Assembly (NCBI RefSeq): GCF_037126465.1
Contig: NC_088202.1
Location: 99,107,962 to 99,171,961, forward strand
DNA length: 64,000 nt
Origin: Ornithodoros turicata
Taxonomy: Eukaryota; Arthropoda; Arachnida; Ixodida; Argasidae
Reading direction: 5' to 3'
The notes beneath the pieces are model-generated. The model had not been told where the DNA came from. It searched no databases and saw only the letters and a program-made list of their open reading frames with translations. The translations under genes were made by a program, and so were the position numbers. Below, one piece after another: positions 12,841-54,523 of the stretch. Position 1 is the stretch's first letter. The number at the start of each line of letters is the position of its first letter.

Positions 12841-13711
12841 GTTTGTCGTCGTCCGACCAGATGAAAACATGCGGGGGGGGGGGGGGGGGGCTTCGCTTGT
12901 GCTAAGCAGGGACAGAGTATGCGAATGGGGAATGTGTAGAGGCCTGTCACAACTATGCGGACCTGCTATTTCACATTCGTATGGCGAACGAAAAACCATG
13001 TCACGCAAGAAACGTGTGTTTCCTCGGAGCGTGGAACGCATGAAAGTGCTCTACAGCCTGAACAGCCTCATCACTGGAGCACATTCAATGACACGAAATC
13101 AATCTGATGGCCAAGCTGCGAGATGATGGGACGGCTTTCAAGCTTTCACAGTTAACGGGCTGGTATTGACCTTGCTCATGGATGGTTGCAAACAGGATCT
13201 GAGCCGTTCATGAGCAATATACGGTAAAATAAGATGTGCCCAACGGTGGTTAATCTGCCACAGGGGGGGGGGGGGGGGGGTATATGTTTATTCGCACAAA
13301 AGGTTACAGAACACCTCGGGCAGTATCCTTTCCTCATCCTACACGTCCTGTGACAGGTACTAGCAACGTTTAGGTAGAGTCGATGCGTTAAAGACGCGTG
13401 TGATCTGTTTACTCAACGTGGGATGAAATAACCTCTGGCTGAGTCAGCCGTTCACACAGTACCATTCGTTTTGCATGATGCCACCACGCACCTTGTTCTC
13501 ATGGGCAGCGGGAGTAGCTACACCTATCATTCCCAGGATTGCGGGACACCTACTCTTAAAGTCGGTTTAACCTGCGAACTCGACGCCCTCCATTGAAGCT
13601 ATACATTCCGTCTGCTTTCCATAAAATATCCATTAGTACTGAGGGTTTGAAAAAATTGTCCACATCTAGGCGTGACGGCAGAAGGTTCCTCGATTGTCCA
13701 CAAGTAGATTG
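12841..13711 (+). other. Spacer with two poly-G tracts
   Basis: Lies between the LINE tail and the LTR element. Holds 18-base G runs at 12873-12890 and 13263-13280. No gene or named repeat seen. Confidence 0.6.
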
Positions 13712-13715
13712 GTAG

Positions 13716-14197
13716 TGTTGCGGTTCGAGGGTCCGAGCGGTCTAGTGCTGGAGGTAGTCAGGCAGGGGTCCGTCTTCAACAACAACAGAGGTTTATTTAC
13801 ATGTTCAGTATCTCAAGAACAGACAAACAAGGCATCATGGCCGCGCTCTTTTAAAGCAAATTCACAGGGTGAGAGAGTCACGTGTTAACCTTGTCCAACC
13901 AATCCGCTGACCGATCACAGTCCGGCAACGGTCACTCCAGACGTCTCGAGGTCGCCAGACGCACCTGTTTGAGATCACGACGAGTGGCAGTCTGGGAGAT
14001 GAATAGGGAGCTTATCCCTAGGTGACCTTCTTAGGTGCCCGAAGGGAACAACGAGGAAGCCTGAGGCCATTCACTAACGTCTTGGCTGCTCATCACAACC
14101 CAGACGGTTGGCCTTGGTGTCCTCTTTTGGAGTAGGTGTCGCGCAGCTGTTGTCTTTGTCTCAGGCGACGATCACATTGACTGGGCCAGTCGCAACA
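13716..14197 (-). repeat. 3' LTR of the Ty3/gypsy-type element
   Basis: Same length and ends as the other LTR, with about four substitutions by eye (about 99% identity). AATAAA on the - strand is at 13792-13797. Confidence 0.93.
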
Positions 14198-14211
14198 GCT
14201 CCTCCCCCGCC
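14198..14211 (-). other. Polypurine tract
   Basis: On the - strand GGCGGGGGAGGAGC directly abuts the 3' LTR, the usual plus-strand priming site of LTR elements. Confidence 0.75.
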
Positions 14212-14785
14212 AGACTGGTTATCGCGAAGGGGAGCGGTTTCTTTCGCTGCTCCACTGAGATGATAACTTCGGACAATGGCAGCTTCTTTTTACGGCATGT
14301 AGAATGCAGCAGGTCATCAGGTACTTTCTTGGAGAAAAGGCGGACAGATTTTGCTCCTGCAGAATGGTAGTCCCAGCTTCTTGCCTGGTAGGAGTGTGGC
14401 CACTTCGGACCACTTGTGAATAGTGGCAAGTCCATCAGACTATATAACAGTGGAAGACAACATAGGAAATGACACGCACCAGAACCGCACATGCGCACAA
14501 TAAGTGTCCCGCCAACCAAGCCAGATCACACCAGACTGGAAAATATCTTTACAAATTGGACTAACACGTTGCCCCACAATGCAGCTTCCTAGAAATCATA
14601 AATGATATAACGCTCAAAAGAACTAATATGCACCCATTTGCAAACAGACGGTGCCCGATCTGTATTCCAATCTCAAAACAAAAGTAATTATACAAACATA
14701 TGTACAGAATTGAAGACAACATTGAGCTCATCCTCGGTCACAGAATGATCTCCTGAGCTCATTCAGTGAACTAAGGCGGAAGCCG
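14212..14785 (-). other. LTR element 3' internal region
   Basis: Between the pol remnant and the polypurine tract. No domain recognised. It holds a frame of about 115 codons (14172-14519 on -) without recognisable homology that overlaps the LTR edge. Confidence 0.5.
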
Positions 14786-15721
14786 TCAGCATTCCCTCTT
14801 TGACGCTCCTCGTTTCACTAGTTTTCCCGTTCGCTGACAGACTGTACATGACCCAACGTATAAGTCCACGTCTTCTAAACATCCGGGCCAATAATACCCC
14901 TGCGTGAGACGTAGCTTGGTCCTGCGAGCCCCAAAATGTCCTACGTCAGAGCCGCAGTGAGCCGCACGCAGCTGCTCCGTCCGGTACTTTTGCGGGAGAA
15001 CAAGCTGATCAAATGTCTTCCCCGTTTTGCCTCGATAACTCCTGTAGAGCAGGTCGGCGTTTAGATAAAACTCACTGTCGTTCCCCGCTGACTCTTCGCT
15101 GACGCTACTGCGCCAACCTTCAAGAGAAGTGTCGCTAATCTGCTCTGACACCAGCGTATCTCTATCTACAGTGTGGGGACTTTTTCCCTCTCGAGAATTT
15201 GGGAAGAGTACAGTGTTCTCACTCCGCTTTGTGTTTGCGCCCATCGCGTCATTTCCACTATCCCGACGCAAGCTCTGCTTAACCTTTCCCGCGTCCGCCG
15301 TGCCGCCACTCGCGTCGTTCATGGCATCCAATCGTTCTCCACTTTGCGATTTCACTAGATCTCGTGGAATCCGTTGATTATTGTGATATTTCCGTTTCCT
15401 TCGTCGCCGTGCTTTTAATGGCCTCTTCAACCGGTCCATTTCCCCCGAAAAACCCTCGCCTCGTTGTCCTAACAGCTGCTCTGATTTGTTAGAAAATAGG
15501 TATTTGTAATACCGAGGAAGATTTCCGGATACCACCGCCTCAGTGACTAGCTCACCAAACGGGCCTTCTATTGTTACTCTAGCGATAGGAAGGCGTACGC
15601 AGCACTTTTCTGCCACTTGCTTAATGCTAGCGCTTCGACCCGTGTAATCCCCAATCTGGGTGGACCATGTCCACAGTAGCTGCGGTATCGCGGAGAACCT
15701 GGCATGGCCGACCGTTAACAA
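14786..15721 (-). pseudogene. Pol remnant: protease tail joined to the integrase zinc domain
   Basis: The longest open frame in the window (311 codons). Its first third continues the protease (GDYTGRSASIKQVAEKCCV). A basic, low-similarity stretch follows, then the H-H-C-C zinc domain of integrase (HCGSDVGHFGARR, YYWPGCLEDVD, C-T-V-C). Reverse transcriptase and RNase H, normally some 700 codons between these parts, are gone while the frame stays open. The frame stops soon after the zinc domain, so the integrase catalytic core is absent. Confidence 0.85.
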
Positions 15722-15890
15722 CCATTCTTCGCACGTACGGTTCTAACAATTTTGCATCCTGGGCGCTACCACTGACATAAGCAAACGCAACTTCGTTTGG
15801 GCAGTTAGCTGCAAAGTGTCCCGGCTCGTTGCACGCAAAACACACCCGCTGCCTCTGAGTTTCAAACACTTTTGTCTCCGGAGCTATCAC
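15627..15890 (-). pseudogene. Retroelement zinc knuckle and protease fragment
   Basis: Encodes an intact C-x2-C-x4-H-x4-C nucleic-acid-binding knuckle (CFACNEPGHFAANC), then an aspartic-protease-like start VNGRPCQVLRDTAATVD, where the usual D-[ST]-G has become D-T-A. The frame is lost near 15660 and the protease continues in the next frame. Confidence 0.85.
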
Positions 15891-16021
15891 TCTCTTGTTA
15901 TCAGGGTTTGGGGAGGCTAACCTACTTTCACCCCCAACTTCCCTTTTGTTCGTCTGACCTTCTTGAACGCGTCGGCGGGCGAATCGCTTTTCAGGGTCTG
16001 CCTGCCGCAGAGCCGACTGTT

Positions 16022-17006
16022 CTAGCTGTCGGCTTCCTTTGCTGCTCTAAAGGAAACACCTATCGCGCCTTGAGTCTTTCTGCGAGTTACGAACTCTTCT
16101 GCAAATTCTGCGGCTTTCTGCACGTCTACACCGTTTAACCTGTCTTGCACCCAAAACATGGCTGCCTCTGGAAGGCATCGGTAGAACTGCTCGAGGGCCA
16201 CGCACTCTATAACTTTGTCGTGGTTACCGAAAACCTCCGCGCTTTTGAGCCACTCTAACAGGTTGGCCTTGAGGCTGTATGCGAATTCCGGATACGATTC
16301 GTCCGCTTTCTTTTCGCTTGTGCGGAAGCGTTGCCGAAAGGCTTCCGTAGAAAGACGGAACTTTTTTTGGAGTGCGGCTTTAGCTTTGTCATAGTCCGCT
16401 GCGTCCTCTTTGCTAAGTCGGGCAATGACGTCTGCGGCCTCGCATGGGAGCAAAGTAAGAAGTTTATGGGACTATGTTTCTCGATCGAAGCCAACTTTTT
16501 CGCACGCTCTTTCGAAGTTGACGAGGAACAGGCCAATATCCTCTCCGATTTTGAAAGGCTGCAGCAGGTCCTTGATCTTTAATCTTTCATTATCTCTGCT
16601 GCGACCCATCTCAGAAGCTGAGCTGTTTGATTCGAGTCTCAGCTTCTCTAGCTCCAACTTCCTCAATGCCAATTCATGCTCGCGCCGTTCTTTCGCTAGC
16701 CGCTCCTCGCGTTCCCGCTCCTCGCGTTCCAGCCTTTTCTCTTTCCAGCTTTTCTCTTTCCACGCGTTCCTGCTTTTCTCGTTCAAAGCGTTCCTGCCTC
16801 GCATTTTCTTCCTCCTCTTTCTTTTGCAAGATTAACTCCCAACACTCCTTCATTTCCTCATCATCAGCTCCAATTCTGCGGATGAGCTCAATGATCTGAG
16901 GTTTACGTTTTACCTGCCCCTGGCTACCCCCAAGTTCTTCCAACAGGAGTAACAAATCTGGCACTCGCAACTTGCTAAGGTCCATGGTTTCTCTTCTGAG
17001 CGTCAA
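16022..17006 (-). pseudogene. gag-like capsid region of the LTR element, broken
   Basis: The N-terminal part starts at 17006 (MDLSKLRVPDLLLLLEELGG), runs into a Glu/Arg-rich coiled coil and loses frame near 16750. The next frame continues (LLQPFKIGEDIGLFLVNFER) to an in-frame TAG at about 16470, where the surrounding sequence suggests a Trp codon. It resumes in the same frame with ADVIARLSKEDAADYDKAK and the helical capsid segment to 16022. Family: SCAN-like retroelement capsid. Another frameshift leads to the zinc knuckle. Not functional as it stands. Confidence 0.85.
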
Positions 17007-17166
17007 TTTCCCATCCGCTATACTTTTAGGGTGAAGCGTGCTTAACTATGGCTTCCTACCTAAACGCTAACAGATTTTGCCTACACCGGCGTTTCACAGT
17101 CTGGCGAAATCAAAGCAAGGAAAGCGGAACACTCACCCATGCGATTTGTTCGGCCTAGCGGTGTCC

Positions 17167-17186
17167 ATCCCAGCGGCTGCCAACCA
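17167..17186 (-). other. Primer-binding site, probably tRNA-Leu derived
   Basis: Two bases inside the 5' LTR. The + strand reads ATCCCAGCGGCTGCCAACCA, close to a tRNA-Leu 3' end (ATCCCACCGCTGCCACCA) with two substitutions and inserted bases. The second LTR element in this window has an exact version at 46675-46692. Confidence 0.55.
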
Positions 17187-17188
17187 GT

Positions 17189-17670
17189 TGTTGCGGTTCG
17201 AGGGTCCGAGCGGTCTAGTGCTGGAGGTAGTCAGGCAGGGGTCCGTCTACAACAACAACAGAGGTTTATTTACATGTTCAGTATCTCAAGAACAGACAAA
17301 CAAGCCATCATGGCCGCGCTCTTTTAAAGCAAATTCACAGGGTGAGAGAGTCACGTGTTAACCTTGTCCAACCAATCCGCTGACCGATCACAGTCCGGCA
17401 ACGGTCACTCCAGACGTCTCGAGGTCGCCAGACGCACCTGTTTGAGATCACGACGAGTGGCAGTCTGGGAGATGAATAGGGAGCTTATCCCTAGGTGACC
17501 TTCTTAGGTGCCCGAAGGGAACAACGAGGAAGCCTGAGGCCATTCACTAACGTGTTGGCTGCTCATCACAACCCAGATGGTTGGCCTTGGTGTCCTCTTT
17601 TGGAGTAGGTGTCGCGCAGCTGTTGTCTTTGTCTCAGGCGACGATCACATTGACTGGGCCAGTCGCAACA
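17189..17670 (-). repeat. 5' LTR of the Ty3/gypsy-type element
   Basis: 482 bp, TG...CA ends with 7-bp inverted termini. On the - strand it has a TATA-like TTTAAAAG (near 17318-17325) followed about 50 bases later by AATAAA (17265-17270 on +), the normal promoter-to-poly(A) order within an LTR. Confidence 0.93.
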
Positions 17671-17927
17671 GTAGCTCGAGACTGTCACACTTTTTTTCCT
17701 GAGAGACTTATTTTCGCCGTGTTGGCTTCATGGCAGAATACATTGGCGTGTCTTAATCCTTTAGTTACGTCACAACCAGGGCTTCCCCAAAAAGTGTCCA
17801 CATTGGACATGAAAGACTGTCCTGTCCTGTCCTGTGCGCTCTGCAACTTTATGCGCAGTTGCAATACACGATAGGCCTACGATGGCTTTCAGACTATTTC
17901 TAACCAAATTCTGCGCGGTGTGTTGTT

Positions 17928-18003
17928 GCGTTGCTGGTCTCGTGGTATAGTGAGCGCGTTGTGGATTTGCGTGCTTGGGTTTAATCCTTGGTGTGGTACT
18001 TTT
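17928..18003 (+). mobile_element. tRNA-like SINE head
   Basis: TGGTCTCGTGGTATAGTGAGCG (A box region) and GGGTTTAATCC (B box) spaced as in a tRNA, followed by GGTGTGGTAC and a T-run. A tRNA gene is less likely, because the acceptor halves do not pair. Confidence 0.45.
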
Positions 18004-19887
18004 TTTTATACACATATGATATACTATTTATTTCATTTATTATACCTGAAGTACTTTATAAGTGCTACATCAAGGGATTTGTAGAAGGTCGCACAGCTTA
18101 ACAAAAGCACAGTAAGAAAGAGTATATGAGCAACATTCGATGACAAGGCACTCCATTATCGGATGGGGCACTGTATAGGTGAATATAAGAAATATTCTGT
18201 TGAGTCCAATGCGGGTTCAACTTGTTCAATTATGTTCTGGTACAATTTAAATACATTGTGAAAACGGCTAGAAACAAAAAGTGTGACAGTCCTAAATATG
18301 AAGAACCCGAAAGCGCAACAATGCATGTTTTTGCTGAGCTGAGAGGACATGCCTTCGTTTGAAAAATACACACAATCTTAGAATTCAGGTACACTTGCTC
18401 ATAAAATTGGCTTTACCTGCCTGCAGATCACTACCGTAGGCACGACGTAATTTAGTAGTTTCGATAAGATAGCACAGTATACTGAGTGTTGCACACAGTG
18501 TCGTTCACACCAGGAAGTACGGACTAGTTCATGCCTGTCCCTGTAGAAGCAGAGCGGCTGAACATTCGCCAATATGACTCTTTCGTTAACTAGCTTAAGT
18601 TGCGTAGTTGCAGCTCCTGTGTGTCGGCGACAGCCCAGCAGCTAGCGCATGCCTTAGAGCAGTTGTGTGGATTGCTCTGTCGCTGGACATTGGTACAGAC
18701 GGCGCTGATCCGAAGTACGTTTTAAGAACACGCCTTTCATGGTATGTGATGTCGAAAAAACACTTCAACGTGGGATGCTGTCTCCGGAGGTGTGGCATGT
18801 GATGTGACGGAACCTCATCCGGACCGCAGCTCGGTGTCCATTCAAGTCGTGGAGAGCAGGTGATAGAATCGATGAGTTGTGCAATCCAGCTCGGGGGTCT
18901 GCTGTTGAGGATTACCGGCAGAATCAGCCTACCGTCGACTGACCTTCTGAGTGACTGCTCGAAATTTGTGTGAGGGTAGACTTGGTGAAGACTCAGCGGA
19001 GAAGGCGAAGGCTTTAAGCGAGTGTGGTCAACAAGACTGCACTAAAATTGATACCACCGACGTAGCCATAGAACAAATGCACTTGCCCATGCGCGACCAG
19101 AGTCCGTGTGTTTCGGAAAACGAAACTACGGTCGTCTTTTATTTCTTTGTGGCTATTGGAGCGCTAGCCTCTACCATAGATGTATTGGGGTCTTCGAGAT
19201 GAAAGTAAGATCCATACAGACAAGAATTTGGGACCCAAATGTAGTACCGGTTATCTTAATCAATCAATTAATTGATTGAATTAATTCAATCAAATAATTA
19301 CTGGAGAAAATTACCAACTGTCGACGCGGTTTTTTTAATAGAGTTTTCTTTTATGAAATAGAGGTTCCGGAAGCGTCCATGACAAGCGGGCCTTTTATTT
19401 AATTAATGAGCGCATGCTAATTGCTATGCTCAGTAAAAAGAAATCTTCTAGATATGTAGATATCGCCACTTGTTTACGAATAATGCAACCGCGGGCCTTC
19501 ATAAAACACCGTATAAGAGTGATGATAAGCGCCGAGAAACGTATGCTACCGCTTCATTCAAAGATAGGTGAAGACCGAGACATAACTGCGACCACATTGA
19601 AGAAGGACTCCCAGCAGCTGGCTCATTTTCTTGTTTGCTTACTGCCACGAGTGGTTACGTCGGGTACGTACTAAAAATAAGTGATCCCGTAAATGTAGCT
19701 ACATTGGTACTGATTGATGAACAGCAGGTCTGCAATAGCGATCTCTGGACGTCCCTGTCTACTCTTTTTTAATTGCAATAGAAAATATTCTCGAGTACAT
19801 CGTTCATGTATATATTAATTTCCACTAAAGGTTACACTAAGGCCATAGCTGCCTTTGCATCATGAAATTGTTCACAAACAGACCAAT

Positions 19888-20113
19888 CTGGTGGTGGTGG
19901 TGGTGAAAGGGCTCGCCGTTGTCGGCCTCACAGATGTGGGCAACGTCACGACTGACGCCCTGGGGAATGTGCGTCCTGGGCCGACTTCCAAGGGAACTGT
20001 GCCGACATATGTCTGAAAGCGTCTGAGGAAAACCCAGGAAAAACCCCAGACAGCACAGCCGGCACCGGGATTCGAACCCGGGTACCTCCCAGTCTCGACG
20101 TGACATGATCAAT
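19888..20113 (-). mobile_element. Second tRNA-SINE family, full copy
   Basis: On the - strand: tRNA-like head CGAGACTGGGAGGTACCCGG with B box GGGTTCGAATCCC, then GTTTTTCCTGGGTTTTCCTC, ACATATGTCGGCACAGTTCC, CGTCAGTCGTGACGTTGCCC and a CCACCACCACC end. The A box region is partly lost. Confidence 0.75.
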
Positions 20114-20114
20114 C

Positions 20115-20320
20115 CGGTGGTGGTGGTGGTGAAAGGGCTTGCCGTTGTCGGCCTCACGTATGTGGGCAACGTCACGACTGACGCCCTGGGAAATGTGCGT
20201 CCTGGGCCGACTTCTAGGGGAACTGTGCCGACATATGTCTGATCAATGATCATGATCAATCTGGTGGTGATAGCGATAGGGCTTGCCGTTGTCGGCCTCA
20301 CCGTGATCAATCTATCTACC
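20115..20320 (-). mobile_element. Two truncated copies of the second SINE family
   Basis: 20115-20247 repeats the 3' two-thirds of the neighbouring copy, ending at CATATGTCTGATC. 20263-20310 repeats only the last 45 bases (GGTGATAGCGATAGGGCTTG, CCGTTGTCGGCCTCAC). Short TGATCAATC motifs separate the copies. Confidence 0.75.
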
Positions 20321-21768
20321 GTGGCGTCGCTCATGATCGTGCCTTTCTAACGCGGACCAATCATTTCACTTCACGAGCTTCTATAGCGCGATTTTTGATT
20401 TCGCAACGACATTCAACCAACAGAAAAGGCTGGATGCATGTTTCAATTCTGAGCCACGCGTTGCATTTTTTTTTTACCTGAGCACGAGCTCTCGTGCGTG
20501 TCCCGCGTGCCCACAGTGTTATTGCCGTGCAGATGACGTTAAAAGTTCTCTTTCTTATCTCTCCTCCTCGTCCCTCCCTGAATTTTTCCTGCTCCATATC
20601 CTCGTGTAAATCTGTCAAGTCGGCTTTCTTGCATGGTTGTCTGCTATCCCGCGAAGCCGGCTTTCTGTGTCGTGTCCCTGAATTCTGGTCATGTGACTTC
20701 GTTAGCAACACACGAGCTTAATCTCCTAGAATGCTTCATTATGGCACATACAATAGTCTAGCATAATGACCAGGGATCTTAGCTTTCCGCGCAAAAAACA
20801 AAAAAACAAAACAAAAGAAAATCAGAATTCCGTGCTCAAATATTGGAAATTCCACGTTCTTCGCGACAAAAATAACACATAATGCTGAACCCACGCCGGC
20901 AGAGCAATCCAGCCCTGTCGCACGGGAACCGTGACACTTTGAGACGCTACACAGATGTCTCTGACAATACAGCCTGCCCTCAGTCTTGTCAGGCTACGTA
21001 TTTTCACGCACCATGTATACCTACCCCGTTACGTGCTTCCCGCGATGACATACAGGGCTACAGCAACACGGCTACATTTTCCTGTTAGAGGGGCTGGCAT
21101 TGGGAGCAGAACAAAATTCCTAATGTGCTGAAACGACTGCGCCGTATATGACAGGGATTTCAAAACGGGACCTTGAAGCATGGGGTGTCGCGAGTTGAGA
21201 GAACTCGCCAGTTAGTTGAACGGGGACCTCCCGAAAAAGAACGGGTTGTTTAACTTGTGTAGAAGGGGCTTGCTCTTATTGGAAGAATATGTTGTTCTCT
21301 TATGAGACCACTATTGGCTGCTACGACCTGCCAGAAAATGCAGAGCAGGAATGGTCTAAGGTTCATGGCCAAGTGTGTAGCACTATTTTCGGATCCCCTA
21401 GGATCCCACTAGGATGGCAACCCCCTGCACAAATTCTCTGCTTTAACCTGGCTCCATTTCCTGCTACGTATAGACCTGACTTGTAAAGTGGATCCATTTT
21501 GCTTGCGTAACCAGTCTTTTCTGTGCGTCAGGATCTCGAACGTTCTCCTATGCTAGTGAACTTATAATGGCCATAAAGGGGTTATTTAGCATAATAATAA
21601 CGTGTGCTTGACGCCCCGATTTCCCTTCCTTCGAAATGATGTTTGGTGGGCATGTGTTGTTACTAAAATGACGCATAAAAGCAGAATTGTTACTATTCTT
21701 AGTATTAGTAGTAACTGCTACCACTCATTGCCTCACCTAATTCTGTGGTTGTCTTATTACTATGTCAT

Positions 21769-21940
21769 GTTCACACACACACATGAAGAGGCGATGATGA
21801 GATGGGGCTTGCCGGCTAGCAGGCTGGGTGCTGCCCCAGTGCCATTTGTAGATAGTGATGAAGATTCAGGTGATCAAAGCACGGTGGAGTGGCCAGTTGA
21901 TGACAGGAAATCCCAAAGGTGACGGAGACCTTGGTGCATA
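21769..21940 (+). repeat. Interspersed repeat with CA-repeat head, copy 2
   Basis: Short CACACACACA head, then GATGATGAGATGGGGCTTG, CTGCCCCAGTGCC, AGGTGATCAAAGCACGGTGG, CCAAAGGTGACGGAGACCTT. It ends about 240 bases before cyclase exon W1. Confidence 0.7.
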
Positions 21941-22185
21941 TGAACGCTACTGAACCATGGGCCCAGCACCTTGCTTGTGGTAAAGGGGCGGTGGTCGATT
22001 GCATGCATTCCGTGCTACAAGCTCTCGCACTCCCGCTGGTAGACAGGACAGTCCATAAGTAGGTGGTGCAGTTCAGCGCGCACACTGCATGATGTTCACA
22101 ACTGCGTTCCTGTCTTGCTCTTATTGTGTTTAAAACGTGAAGGAGGAGTAGATACGCCTCACGATTCATTGTGTTTTATGTGCAG

Positions 22186-54523
<32,338 letters not shown>

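Larger units (their letters stand above)
13716..17670 (-). mobile_element. Ty3/gypsy-type LTR retrotransposon, internally deleted
   Basis: Two direct repeats of 482 bp (13716-14197 and 17189-17670) begin TGTTGCG and end CGCAACA. They differ at about four positions and are flanked by the 4-bp target duplication GTAG (13712-13715, 17671-17674). Orientation is - strand: a primer-binding site lies beside the higher-coordinate LTR, a polypurine tract beside the lower one, and the gag-to-pol order runs right to left. The 3.95-kb length is short for this group. Reverse transcriptase, RNase H and the integrase core are absent and gag-pol carries several breaks, so this copy cannot move alone, although its LTRs are nearly identical (recent insertion). 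Confidence 0.95.
17675..22185. other. Region before the first visible cyclase exon
   Basis: Holds a tRNA-like SINE head (17928), an AT-rich palindromic run of AATTAATTGATTGAATT units (19257-19300), the SINE cluster (19888-20320) and the CA-headed repeat (21769). It is probably intron or upstream DNA of the cyclase gene. Confidence 0.5.

Noticed and set aside
18020..18371. Possible antisense LINE tail (TTTATTTCATTTATTATACC start)
   Set aside because: The adjoining - strand frame lacks any clear reverse-transcriptase C-terminal motif.
19837..20334. 165-codon - strand frame with internally repeated peptide
   Set aside because: The peptide repeat is just the translation of the tandem SINE copies.
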